DNA from: Powellomyces hirtus
Lineage: Eukaryota; Chytridiomycota; Chytridiomycetes; Spizellomycetales; Powellomycetaceae
DNA: 64,000 bases
NCBI GenBank assembly: GCA_025526995.1
Contig: JAHLKG010000009.1
Coordinates: forward strand, 248,001-312,000
Reading direction: 5' to 3'
Below the pieces are notes generated by a model. The model did no database searches and was not told where the DNA came from. It saw only the letters and a list, made by a program, of their open reading frames with translations. Positions 47,390 to 58,143 of the stretch are shown one piece after another; within the stretch, counting starts at the first letter, position 1; every line of letters begins with the position of its first letter. A program made the position numbers and the translations under genes.

Positions 47390-48116
47390 CTATCCGTACA
47401 GCCGCACCCGTTCTTTGCTTTCCCGAATGAGCTGGTCGGCTGTCGCTTGTAAGGCTGACGGTCGTTTATCCCGAACCTGTATCAGTTAGAGACACAAAAA
47501 CGCAACTCGTCAACAAACATGTTGAAAATCGCCCATGCTGTCCATTCGTCAATTGCAGTGACTTTTGACCGGGGTACCCTGTACCTTTCCATCCGGACCC
47601 GCATCCCGCTCGCCACTCGAAGAAGCCTGCACGGCATTCTCGAGAATGTATACATATGGCTCAGAGTCGTCTCCCTGGTCGTACCCGATTGGCACGTCAC
47701 AACGTGAACAGTTCCATCCTACTTGCTTCTCGTAACCACCCTCTCTACAATTACATAATTCAACATGAGCGTGTGTAAACGTGATCTTTGATAGGAGCCT
47801 AGAGATGTTGTCCTCACCTTTTGACAATGGTTGGAGAGCCTCGTTTCATGTTCAATTTGTAGGTTCGTTGGTCAGTGATGATGTATGCATTGTCGGTCTT
47901 CCGCCGTGGTATTTTGTGTAGCCGTTTATCTGGAGGGCAGAGACCATACCATTAAGCGTGCAATACTACGAAAAGCAAAAGGTGTGCGAAAAGCGTGCCT
48001 ATGATGAGAACATATTCACCGCACAGCTGGCAGTAGTAAACATGAAGATTCTTTTCGGCGGCAGTAGCGAGATCAGAGGACGCAGAGACAGTGCTTGAGC
48101 TCACGATCTTTGGCAT
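47390..48116 (-). CDS. STEEP1: STEEP1/CXorf56 (UPF0428) homologue
   Basis: Four or more exons. The start MPKIVSSSTVSAS matches the family start (MPKVVSRS in animals). It is followed by KNLHVYYCQLCGEYVLII, the conserved LHVYYC-x2-CG metal-binding knuckle. Across an apparent GC-AG intron (47930-47998) come DKRLHKIPRRKTDNAYII and then KRGSPTIVKR. The following exon has GWNCSRCDVPIGYD, the second Cys-x2-Cys pair, and YVYILENAV. A last short exon reads VRDKRPSALQATADQLIRE and stops at 47390, making the protein shorter than the human one (222 residues). Human STEEP1 promotes STING exit from the ER, but the wider family is found in organisms without STING and has been linked to spliceosomes, so function in a fungus is unknown. 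Confidence 0.75.
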
Positions 48117-49162
48117 CTTGCAAGGGAAAAAAATAAATTGGAAAAACGAAGTGGCAAGCGCAGGTCGCGTAATCACCGCGACTTACACACTCTCGACGGC
48201 ATCAAACTGGGCTTCCCCCGCACGAAACGGGTCTTGCTTGAGGATATTGTCCGGGGTTGGAATGAGAAAAATACAGTCGAGCATTGCTTGGTAGCCTGTG
48301 TGGCCTAGGAGGATGCGAAAGAGGGAGAATGTGATAAGGTTTTGTCTGTTTTCATGGGACTCTTTTGTGACAGATGTGGCGATGATAATGTAGATATGAT
48401 GCGCATGCGGATGCTCAACAGCACAAGGAGAAAATGAGCCAGATCGCCAGTGATTACATGCCGGCAGAACCAGCCATAACATTAAGTACGGCTCTTATAC
48501 GCCGGGTCAAGAATATTTGAATCAGTGTACCACTCAGATGCCTGTGCAATTGAATAAATATTGAACATAATATAACAAATGTTTCTTCACATGCTTGCGC
48601 GATTGATAGTGTTTGACAATTTTCCTATACATTCTAAGCGTGCACTTTCTCTTTTGCAGCAACCTTCGCGCGCGCAACATGGAGCGGATTGGGCAGTAGT
48701 AGCAGCAGTCTCTTGACTTGAGATCACCGTACTGATTGCGTCTGACCTGCGGCAGTGCAGCGACCATTTTGCCATATGGGCCCATAGCATGAAGTTTTTT
48801 GATGGGAGGTTCGTTTGGTCGGCGACAACACCGCTGACAGTAAAAGAATAATCCACGGGTCTAAATCTAGATTGGCGCGTGAGTCAAGCGTGGACAAATG
48901 GGTTGCAGAACGTGCGTGATTGATGACTCTCGCGGAGGAAACGGCAAGATGGCGAGGCATTCCTTCACGTCTAGAGAAAAGAAAGAACCATAACAAGTCG
49001 GCCGCAGAACCCCCTCTTGGCATCTACATAAACCGATTGTATGAAGCGAGGTCCCTCGCATTGGACTCTTAGTGCTGTCGACGGACTCGCTTCTATCGTT
49101 ACCACACGCGTGTCCAACTATCGCAAACGTCACGGTCTCGTTTGCGAGTGCGTTCCAGGGAA
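48117..49162. other. Intergenic region with an unassigned small frame
   Basis: This is the upstream region of the STEEP1-like gene (-) and of the unknown 788-residue gene (+). It contains a 99-codon minus-strand frame (48183-48482), listed separately. Nothing else is recognisable. Confidence 0.5.
48183..48482 (-). CDS. Unassigned 99-residue reading frame
   Basis: An ATG-started frame just upstream of the STEEP1-like gene, on the same strand. The last 50 residues read like genuine protein (LFRILLGHTGYQAMLDCIF, IPTPDNILKQDPFRAG). A GTAAGT donor overlaps its end, and the next acceptor (CAAG) lies exactly before the STEEP1-like ATG. It could be an upstream exon or leader, a separate small protein, or chance. 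I do not recognise the family. Confidence 0.3.
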   Translation of the reverse strand: MLWLVLPACNHWRSGSFSPCAVEHPHAHHIYIIIATSVTKESHENRQNLITFSLFRILLGHTGYQAMLDCIFLIPTPDNILKQDPFRAGEAQFDAVESV

Positions 49163-51596
49163 ATGCCGACAGCTACTCGAGATGCGAGTTCCTCTTTGGG
49201 AGTGTATGAGCAGCGGCGAAAGAAACTGCTCGAGTTGAATGAGAAGACCTCTGGCCTGGAAACTCGGCTGCGACGGTTGAGCAGTCATTTCGGACCGAGC
49301 ACTGACGGGCTACGGAACAACGATGCTGCAAAGACGGCAGCACCTACAGCAGCAGCGGACTCGAACAAGCAGAATGTTGCGTCCATCCCGAAGCGTCAGC
49401 GACCGGCATCCTTTGTGCTCACGCGAAGAACTTCCTCGTTGCTAAACGGACCGCTCGCCGCTAACAAGCACACTACGCGGCCTCAGATGTATTCCAATCA
49501 GACTGCAGCATCAACGCCAGGCGTTGCCTTGAATAGCTCTACGATCTGCTCTGGGGATGATTCCATCAGGGATCATACGATTGCCCAGCGGAGAAGATCG
49601 TGGGCATCTGCTATGGCTGGGACATTTCTGGAAACCCCGGAACGAATCCTCAAGCAAAGGGACTCGGCAGTGGATATTACAGCTAGGACATCCTCCACTT
49701 TGGCAGCATCTGAATCAAGCAACTGTGGGGAGCGAAACGTGAACACGGTGACTCCTCCGGAGACATCGGTCCCGCTTTCAAAGATTCTTCCCATCACTGT
49801 TGGGATCTTGCGCGTTGACCATATTGGCAGAGACGAGAAGATTGCGCAAAATTTGATCGTACCGAATACTGGTCCCTTGGCACATTCGTCGCTAATGTAT
49901 AGCACCAGGACTATTGCACCTGTCGCAGTGGCTTCCATGTCCGAAGTGACTATCGCAGAGGCGGAGGCCTGCCGATCGGCGCCAACAACCATCGAGTTGA
50001 CCGCCTACCCAGCACAAACCAGTAGTCTGAATGCCGTGAGCGAGCTCGAGCAAACCGACTCGGCTGCTTGCGGTCAAGCTGAGAGAAAAAGTTTGCAAGC
50101 TGTGCCCACTGCATGGCATCCGACGGAGGCTCAGCTGCCGGATCGCATTTCTCCATTGGCGGTAGACTGCTTGTGGCTATCATCCGAACGGCGCGTCACA
50201 CGGAGTCACAGTGGAGAAGAGTTACTTCCACCAGAGAAAAGGCAACGAATGGAGACTATCGAGGTCGCCATACCACAGCAGGTAGATTGCATATTCTCTC
50301 TTTCTCATACATGCCCGCCTGTAAGACTGACGGAGTTGATGCTTTCAGATGTACAGACTTCCGATCCCTCCTGCTCGCATCATCCAGTACCCGACGTATT
50401 CGCTAGAATGGGACGAATCCTCTGAAGGATCCGACTGCGAAGGCAGCAGCCACTGTTACACTTCCGAGTCGGATGACGACGGACGGGATCCAGATGGTTT
50501 GAACGGCGACGAGCGCCGCGTGTTTGAGTTGTACTTTAGAACCAAGTCACGCGGTGAATCGCTCGACGAGTTTGTCCCGCACGTCCTGGATACCATCAGC
50601 GAGTATAGCTGCGAAGACGAGGATGAGGAAAGCGAGCGGGGCAGGAAATGTCATCAGAGTTTTGAGTGGAGCTACGATAATGAGGGAGAATATGAAGGCG
50701 TATTGGAGTATGTGGAACGCGCTTTTGCGTCCGCTTCTCAGAATGGGCTGAATGACAAGAGTCAGGCGGAGAACGTTCATGGCTCGACAGCGAACACAGA
50801 AGATTCGGTCAGCACCGAAAGCAAGGTTCCCTCTGTCCTTCGCGATCCGGGTCTCCAGCCATATCACACCATTCGGAGGTCTGCACCAGTGGAGAACAAG
50901 CGATGCGATTGGATGATTGGGGGTCTTCCCCTTGTATTACCGGAAGCGAGCACTGGGGACACGAATGAACGAGCTACGACTGAGAGAACAGTTGACATGC
51001 ACCAAGGCGATTCTGTCGCCGGGTTCCGGGATTTGTCTGAAGCTTCAGATGAGAACAACATGGTCGAGAAGAAAGAAGACACTGCCATTTCACCTGTGAA
51101 GCCACCACCACGAAGATCCAGTCTGCGGCTGAGCAGTGCTGGCTGCAAACCACCTTCTTTCCCAATACTTTCCGTAGCCTCGCCACCAGCACTGCATCAT
51201 CCCGATCCATCATCGCAACGTTTATCGGTGGGCACCAAGGCCATCACTCCCACCACCTCCTACTCACCATCAATGATCATTACTGCCACGCCAACCCAGG
51301 AGAACCACGTTTTCTCTGCGCGAACTCTCGTGGTAGCCATCACATGCTTGCTGTACATGCAGTATGCGGCGCATGGGCTTCAGCTCGTGCGCACTGCGGC
51401 CAATGCAGCGTGGCAGACCCTCGCTGCGGCGTCAGAACAATTAGAGACGGTCCGGTACGATGACGACGATGATGTTGATGACGGGGTAACCTCGTCTGGC
51501 GGTCGCACCCTCGTTGCTGTAGGTCACACTGTCTGGATTGCCATTGCGATCAAGTTTATTTGGGACCGCTCCAACAGCATTCAACGAAACTCGTAA
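49163..51596 (+). CDS. Unknown protein with N-terminal coil and C-terminal membrane helices
   Basis: Two exons (49163-50281 and 50349-51596) join in phase to give 788 residues. I recognise no family. The chosen start, MPTATRDASSSLGVYEQRR, leads into a short coiled-coil (KKLLELNEKTSGLETRLRRL). The middle is low-complexity Ser/Thr/Ala-rich sequence. After the intron there is an acidic Ser-rich patch (DESSEGSDCEGSSHC) and a Glu/Asp-rich region. Near the C terminus two hydrophobic stretches (LVVAITCLLYMQYAAHG and TLVAVGHTVWIAIAIKFI) are separated by about 35 residues with a run of aspartates, suggesting a tail-anchored hairpin with most of the protein in the cytosol. An alternative start lies 21 bases upstream at 49142. 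Confidence 0.65.
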
Positions 51597-52428
51597 AGCC
51601 AAAAGTTGTCGAAAATGTAGAAGTAGGAGTCCATAGTATAGCACATGGAAGACGAAAGAGGTAATTGTAAATGTGTGTATGTATAGTAGAGTTTGTTATG
51701 TATAATGTGTTTCCACCTCCCCGGCGACTGCTTTTTTTGTATATGATTCGATAGTATGGTAACAACCAATTCATGCCAACCTAACGTACACGATGCTTTG
51801 GTCAGTTGTCTGAGTCCGATGCTGCCCGATATGCTGATAGTTGGCAGTGAGGGTCGTCATCAGACATAATCGTAACTTTATTCGCCAGATTGGCTTTGGG
51901 TTACGCACGGTATGGGGTTTCTTTGGTTTGGAGGGTGTTGCATGAGGTTGCGCTATGGAACGCGGTCATGACTTTTGCTGACACGGCGCCTAAACGGATG
52001 GGGTCTTTGTCACACATTTCCTATTCGGAGCTCGTGAAGCGTGATGACAGTCGTCCTGGGCGTTATGCTTCCGAGGAGGTGATAGATACCCCACTGACAA
52101 TCCTCATTCCCATTTATTTTTTTTTTATACACATACGCTTGCATAAAACATACATATCTCATATATCCCTCAAATGGCTTTCCACCTTTAAGCACCTTTC
52201 CCACTTTCTCTCTCTCTCTTCTCTTTCTCGCTCGCTCTCTTCTCTTTCCCAAAGAGTCTTGAGCAAGTCAGTCAGGAACAACCACAGTTTCTCCCCAGAG
52301 TAGAGAATCCGCTAGCTAGCCTACCCGCATACGCCATATACACTCTCTCCCTCGCTCTCCATCAAGACAAGTATAGTGTGGCTGAATAGCAAGCATATCA
52401 TTCAAACGATACCCCCCTGCGAACCGAA
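51597..52428. other. Intergenic region with CT-rich promoter tract
   Basis: The 3' region of the unknown gene and the promoter of the Sel1-repeat gene. A pyrimidine-rich tract of TCTCTC and CTCGCTCTC blocks lies near 52200-52260, about 170 bases before the start codon. Such CT blocks are common just upstream of fungal transcription starts. Confidence 0.5.
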
Positions 52429-53998
52429 ATGCTAGCTCGTCTGCTGTGGCGCCGTCGAACTCAACCCCAGACAAACAGCTACCAGTATCAGCAGCTCTAT
52501 CAGCAGCCCCAGCAGGATGGTGGGCCTGCTGCTAACCACCGTAGAGCATTCTCGGCCCAGCCTGAATCGGCTGCCACCTCCACCGCGAACGACATTGCAT
52601 TCTTTCTCTCAAACTGCAAAAACAGGTACGTCCTGTGTGAAAGTCAGCGGCCCAACTTAATTGTTTTTCGTTGGCCCATTTTGTGTATATCTGTATTGTG
52701 AACTCACCGTCCCTCCTTCTTTCGTTTGGTGCAGGCCTGTGAACGGATACGCCTCACGCGCGCAGTCCCCTGGTCCCTTCCAAAGGATTTCGCCTCCACC
52801 CTCGCCCACCTCGAGCCGCCCGTCGTCCCGCGGCCGAGGTCGTCAAGGAGAGAAACATCGCCCGTTCGATTTTGAAGATGCTACCAGCGCGCACTTGACT
52901 CCAGCTACAAAGGCCTTTGTCGCAACATGTGGCACCGTTGCGGGCCACTTGGTCTCCAATCAGGAGAAGAGAGAAAAAGTCTTACTGCGCGCGGCCCTTG
53001 CCTGGGAACAACTGCAGGATCGGTTGATCTCTCCCGTACCTGGCGAAAACAACTTGCCTCAGTCTCCCACCTTTAACAGAAACAATGCCAAAGACTCTGC
53101 ATCCGCTCCCGCAGGTCCGCAGCTACAAGCGACCGGCACAACTCCAGCCGCAATCCATCGTGGCCGTACCTCTGGCAGGAAGGAAAGGCCTTCAGTTATA
53201 AAGATAGATACTACTACACGGCGCGTCTCTGCTATCGCGGCGGAGGATGTTCGCCGCAGATCATGGCCTTTAGATTCGGGCGCCGTCGTCATCGAGCCTT
53301 TCACTGCCGTCGATGTCCCAGCCGCATCAGCTCAGCCGGTCCCCAAACGCAAAGATTCCGGCCTTGAGATAGAAGTAAATGAAAGTAAAGAGACGACTCC
53401 CCTCGCCGCTGCCAAACCTTCGCAAGCCCCGCAGGAAGCCACCCCAGACGAGACCCCATCCGCTGCTTCGGCCAAAGTTCAGCAAAAGAAAGCACACGTA
53501 CAGGACATCGTTGACGAACTCGAGAACATCACTGAGTCGTACGATGCGAGAAGCAACAATATCTTGGGATTGTACACCATGGAAAAGCACAAGGCGGCGG
53601 GAACTGTTCCGAAGCGCGTACCGCTTCCGCTGGACCTCTTTGAATGCGCAGCGGAGCGCGACCACGCCGCGGCTGCATACAATGCTGGCCTGTGCCACGA
53701 GCGAGGAATTGGAGGTGCAAAGGCAGTTGATCTGGTCCGCGCTATAGTGCTCTATCGCCAGGCCGCTGTCGCCGGCCATCACCTTGCCCAGTACAACCTG
53801 GGCATCTTGCTTCTTCGCAAGAGCAGCGCTGCCGCCATGCGCGAGAACTCTGCCGCTGCCGCAAAGGATGCGGAGGAAGGGCTAAAGTGGCTGCAGGCAT
53901 CTGCTCGCCAAGGTTTTCCCAAAGCGAATGATGTCATAGCGGCGGCGGCTCCATTCGGCATTGGGGAGCTTGAGAACGACCTCTTGTCAGCATTTTGA
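52429..53998 (+). CDS. Sel1-repeat protein, possibly mitochondrial
   Basis: Two exons (52429-52625 and 52735-53998) give 486 residues. The first residues (MLARLLWRRRTQ) are basic and amphipathic with no acidic residue, fitting a mitochondrial presequence. The middle is Ser/Pro/Ala-rich and basic. The last 160 residues hold Sel1/TPR-like repeats, with the best units AAYNAGLCHERGIGGAKAV and AAVAGHHLAQYNLGILLLR, ending with LKWLQASARQGFPKAN. Sel1 repeats usually bind partner proteins. The combination of presequence-like start and C-terminal Sel1 repeats recalls DELE1-type mitochondrial stress proteins, but the resemblance is architectural only. Another Sel1 protein such as a chitin-synthase activator is possible. 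Confidence 0.65.
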
Positions 53999-54332
53999 GC
54001 CTGGTGGCCAATGTTCACGACTGGCGTTGTTAGATAAACGAGGATTCTCTTTATATAGAGGAGGAAAATCGGGTTGGTTCTTGTTTTGACTGTACAAAAA
54101 ATGGTTAGTTGTTCGCCGTCTCTGGGATGTAAGTCCACCGTCGTTCGTCGTTGCTGAGTCGGGGACAGAGGGCATGCACCCGGTTACGGTTTGTATATGT
54201 ATATTTGTATGGAAGTAAAAATGAGAGTATTATATACGAATCATAGGAGAACTCAAAAATTAAACAGGTTGGCTGGAGTGACGTGATTGTTTGTGCTTGC
54301 AATGTTTTGCTGACCGCAGGGTGGGCTGGTGT
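53999..54332. other. Convergent intergenic region
   Basis: This separates the 3' ends of the Sel1-repeat gene and a small minus-strand gene. It is AT-rich with TATATA stretches near 54190-54240. Nothing coding is seen. Confidence 0.6.
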
Positions 54333-54740
54333 TTATCTTGTTGTTGTTCTATTCTGCAGGGTTTGAAAGTCCGCCTCTGCTTCTGCATATCCTGGTCCGC
54401 CTGGACGATTCCACACATGCTCCATCTGTCCCTCCAGTGTGTCCAATCTCGCCTCCATGGACAGGTTTTCCATCTCTTCCTTTTCCATCTCCATCAACTC
54501 AGCCAACTCGGCAAATAACCGATCCAAGAACTTATCCACCTGCTCTCCGTCGAACCCAATAAATGGCACGACCTCGTCGCCGATTTTCAACGAGTACGCG
54601 TTGGTGCTGCTATCGCGGCGGCCGCACGCGATGAATTTGGCACTTCGGATCCATGACCAGGAGAGACGAACCCGCTGTGAGGCGAGGAAAAAGAGCGTTG
54701 TGCTGCCCTTGCTGCCAATAGGTTTGGGTGCGCCTCGCAT
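54333..54740 (-). CDS. Small uncharacterised protein (135 residues)
   Basis: The frame from ATG at 54740 encodes MRGAPKPIGSKGSTTLFFLASQ, then a hydrophilic body with GDEVVPFIGFDGEQVDKFLDR and a helical EMENLSMEARLDTLEGQMEHV that may form a coiled-coil. The frame stays open further upstream, with a basic stretch that could be a mitochondrial presequence, but no ATG was found there, so an upstream exon may be missing. No family was recognised. Confidence 0.5.
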   Translation of the reverse strand: MRGAPKPIGSKGSTTLFFLASQRVRLSWSWIRSAKFIACGRRDSSTNAYSLKIGDEVVPFIGFDGEQVDKFLDRLFAELAELMEMEKEEMENLSMEARLDTLEGQMEHVWNRPGGPGYAEAEADFQTLQNRTTTR

Positions 54741-55765
54741 CTTTGTGTGGGAAGTAGAGTTTGGGGGCTTTTTTGTGTGAATCGTAAGCTTGTCTTGAAG
54801 GACAAGATGGAAAATACACTGGCGTGAAAAGTTGCGATTGACGGGTGACACGGAGTAGCGGCAACTTGGGGCTGCGCCACGCGATGCCAAGGATGCCGTC
54901 AAAATTCGCTAGAACTCACCACAAAAATATGTAGTTGAGAGAGGGTGGTCTTCTGTCGATTTCGATCGGTTCTCAAAATCCATCCAACCTCTAACCCGTT
55001 TTTGTACATTACGTTGCTTTCCTCAGAATTGGCTTTATGACCAATACCCAGCCCAAGACTGGGGTATCGTGGGGTTTTCCTGTAGGGCGAAATTGTCGAG
55101 GCAAACGTGGACATTTCTTGGACATATTGTCCTACAGATGTGAACCAAGTTAACTCTGCTTTGACGTGGCACATAAAATTCCCCGATAGAGCCCGAGTTT
55201 TGGAGAGGCCTGACGTTGGGTGTTGTGGTCTGACATGTTCGAGCAGCTCTGGGCACATGGAGCCACAGAAGCTCCTGCTGAAGATGAACTGAGCTCTTTC
55301 AATGGAAGTATATGGGACCTAAAGTCCGACAACAAAGTCTGAGGATGGTAAGCCTTTGAAACGGAATCACGCAACGAAAGGACCCCAAAACCAGAGAATC
55401 AATAGAGCATCGACAGTGCATAACTGGGTATGGTAGACAAAGTCTATGTTTACTAGAAAACACGGAAGGCCACTAGGACTAAGCTAATTCTCGCCATATA
55501 GCGTCCTGGATTCGAAGAACGATGTGAAGGGGGACGGGATGAAGGACAAAGCTTCCCGTTTCCAACTCAAGTTGGCTGGTGAGAAGACGTCCTTGTTCAC
55601 CCGTCCCCCATCGCATCTCTGGAGGAAAGCCATGTGCTTGCTCTCCGTTCGAGGTCCCCTCTGAGTTCCTCCTATTTTAAGAGCAGTCGTGCAGCTTGGG
55701 ATGTCCCATAGGCTATTCGCCCTCAGATCCCAACCTGGGTGCCATCACCGCAGCTGAAATAAATC
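54741..55765. other. Intergenic region downstream of the 5S rRNA gene
   Basis: About 1 kb. A minus-strand frame near 55485-55680 reads like protein (KDVFSPANLSWKREALSFI) but lacks a start or family match, so it is not called. No repeat is evident. Confidence 0.5.
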
Positions 55766-55885
55766 GACCACAGCACGCGAGTATTCCCGTGCAGATCCCC
55801 ACACGGTACTGACTGAGCCATCACCTAGTCTAACTTCGGAGATTGGCACGGGATCCGGTGTTGCCTAGTGCGTATGGTCGTAACA
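55766..55885 (-). rRNA. 5S ribosomal RNA gene
   Basis: The minus strand from 55885 to 55766 is exactly 120 bases and reads as a fungal-type 5S rRNA. It has ACGACCATACGCAC near the 5' end, CCGGATCCCGT and ATCTCCGAAGTTAGAC in the helix II/III region, TCAGTACC of loop E, a helix IV hairpin (CCGTG...CACGG) and the GGGAATACTCGCGTGCTGTGGTC 3' end. Pol III internal control sequences (the AAGTTAGAC-TAGG region, about 55824-55839) are part of the gene. The terminal stem contains mismatches and GU pairs and the downstream T-run is weak, so a slightly diverged copy or pseudogene is possible. It is a single, dispersed copy; no tandem partner is in the window. Confidence 0.82.
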
Positions 55886-55889
55886 CACG

Positions 55890-56257
55890 AGTATGGTTGC
55901 AGATGCCCTCAGAACCAACTGAACGCATCAGATTCACTGATGCCACAAACCTCGCGGAGAGCATGATAAGATTGCCCTTGACGCGTAGAACGAATCAAGA
56001 GCCCATGCTCCACTTGTATGCGAGGAGTCCGGGTGCTGTCAGGTTCGGATGTTGCCATCGTCGGCATCGGCACCGGGGAGAATCCCTTGTTGCGATCTAC
56101 AAAAGACACCCGGAAAGGATGAATGTCAGTGAATGGCAATGGGTTGGGGAATGATGGCGAAGTGTGAGGTAGGGGATGAGAGGAAACGCGTACCTTGGCG
56201 AGGTTGTCTTCCGTGTTGAGGAGATCAGGAGGAAAAGAAGATGGCGAGCAGGCGCAG
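55890..56257 (-). other. Possible small spliced transcript upstream of the 5S gene
   Basis: Downstream of a good minus-strand TATA box, a leader ends at a GTACGCG donor near 56192. A TTTTGTAG acceptor lies near 56100. After it an ATG opens a 52-codon frame (MPTMATSEPDSTRTPRIQ... ending DAFSWF). The layout looks like a minimal Pol II gene. No family is recognised and it may be a non-coding transcript. Confidence 0.3.
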
Positions 56258-56266
56258 CCTTTTATA
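56258..56266 (-). promoter_or_regulatory. TATA box
   Basis: The minus strand reads GGCTATAAAAGG, a near-perfect TATA element, oriented toward the small spliced transcript and the 5S rRNA gene. Confidence 0.5.
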
Positions 56267-58143
56267 GCCGACCTGTCCGGATCTAAGCCACATCAGCCCA
56301 CCCGCAAGTACTCGATGGGAGTTCTTGGAAATTCATAGCCAGCGATTATCGTTCAGAGAAGAGAGGGGTATATGATCTAAAGATCTTTGCCTCTGTCGAG
56401 CAAAGTGACAATACGGTCATTTCCCGGCAAGCGGTGCAAGGCATTCATCAATGGAATATGTACACATCTTGTTTTCCAAGGTACAAGTTGGTCTAGATTT
56501 TCGTGCTTAAAAAGACGTGCCTGTCAATCACGACATCTTCAAGCGATCACAGAAGATGAATGTCCACGTCACTGCGGAGAGCCTGTGCAACTGTTGCGCG
56601 CTCCTGTTGTCCGCCAGAGGACGCAATTCGGCAGTTCTCAAGTGCGGGCAATGTCGCAGGATCTGCACGCCTTTGGGCTTCTAAGTACTATTGTTATATG
56701 TCAATGATTGGTGCGATAATGCAAACCAAAAAAGTTTGCCAGGAGTACTAGGTCCACAAGGAACGGGACAGTTGCTGATGGAAACTTGAATACCTCAAGC
56801 ATGCGACACTTTACTTGTTGTTTCTTATTTCCACTCGCATTCTCTCGTACATTGGAACAGTCCTTTGTTATCATACAACCCCCTCAAAAGAAAACAAGAT
56901 TAGAGAGAAAAAAAGTGTAATGACTTACCCTAGCGAATATGATGCTATAAGGGAGAAATTGCATGCAAACTGCCGATTTGCATTCATCGGCATCCTCTGG
57001 GTTGAATCATCACATCGTATGGCACAAAATGCGCTGGTTTCGACTCGAGGTATCCTGATCCCGTAAAATGTCTGGAGGCGGATAACATCTCGAATCAGCC
57101 GTGGCCAGGAATTTACCAACCTCGCCCCGAAGACTGATGGAGAATAACAGAGAGACACTGCAAAGGATTGGCACGATCTGATCATAGCATGATAGCTATT
57201 TACTGACCATTTGCGAGTGATTCGATGTTTCTTTGACTTTGTCAATAAATCGACGATCAACTCCACCAATAAAAGCAGCGCGAATTCACCCGATTGTTAT
57301 CTGACGGCTGCGAGTGCATCTGGGAGCATCAATTACTGGGTTACGGCCTTAGCGATCCTACGCTAATTGTCGCCCAGCCCTGAAAATCTGGGCGTATTCA
57401 GAGTCTTTTGGTATGGCATGTATGCGCTGTTGCAAATTGTCGTCATCTCTGCAAAAACTGCTCATTAAGCTGATGCATTATTACAACAAAGCCAGAGCGT
57501 TTTCCTTCACAGCATGAAAGCTAAATTCGGGAAATTCAATCATTTACATGTGGCACACAACGGCAGTTCATGAAAATGATGAAGATTGTGGCCGTGGATT
57601 TAGCCCGCCACAGAACGGAAGTCGTTTGAGTTGGGTATGAAGTGTATGATACGTCGTCCCCACCATAGACGAAAGCCGCCCGTGCGCGCTCCGGTGCGTC
57701 GTAGGCGGGCCTTCTGAGTGTTCAAAGTGTGCTCCAAACGCGTTACGCTTCTCCGCGCGGTGGTGCAAGCCACGCGTCGTGGCGCAGGACTTGCGGTTCG
57801 ACAATCCCCAATGATTCCCCATGGTGTGTATAATGCAGCCCTTTTGCAAAAGCCGGGACGTTACAATCGACACATGCATGGCGGAAACGTACTTCCGGCC
57901 ATGAAAAACGTGAAATCAAGAATGAAAGTGCGGTGTGATGGGCGGTAGTAGAGGTTGTATGCTTTTGATCCTTGGGTTTCCTACACAGTTGTCCTTGGAT
58001 GCAAGTTCTGTGCAATTCTCGAGGAGGACTTCGTTTGCTCTGTATAAAGTTGCGGCCTTCATGTCCGCTCTGTTGAAATAGCTTGACCTTACCATTGTTC
58101 TGCTGGCAGTACATCAAGTTTTGTGACTAGACATTAGACTAAG
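56267..58143. other. Gene-poor interval
   Basis: About 1.9 kb without a convincing gene. Several frames exist on both strands, but none has a family match or consistent splice signals. It may hold unrecognised lineage-specific genes or decayed sequence. Confidence 0.45.

Noticed and set aside
55485..55680. Minus-strand stretch that reads like protein
   Set aside because: No start codon, no convincing splice partner and no family. It lies directly downstream of the 5S rRNA gene.
56560..56751. Cysteine pattern recalling a MYND zinc finger (CGQC, KYYC, KKVCQ)
   Set aside because: The pieces lie in different frames with no splice signals between them and the spacing does not match the domain. 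At most it is a relic.
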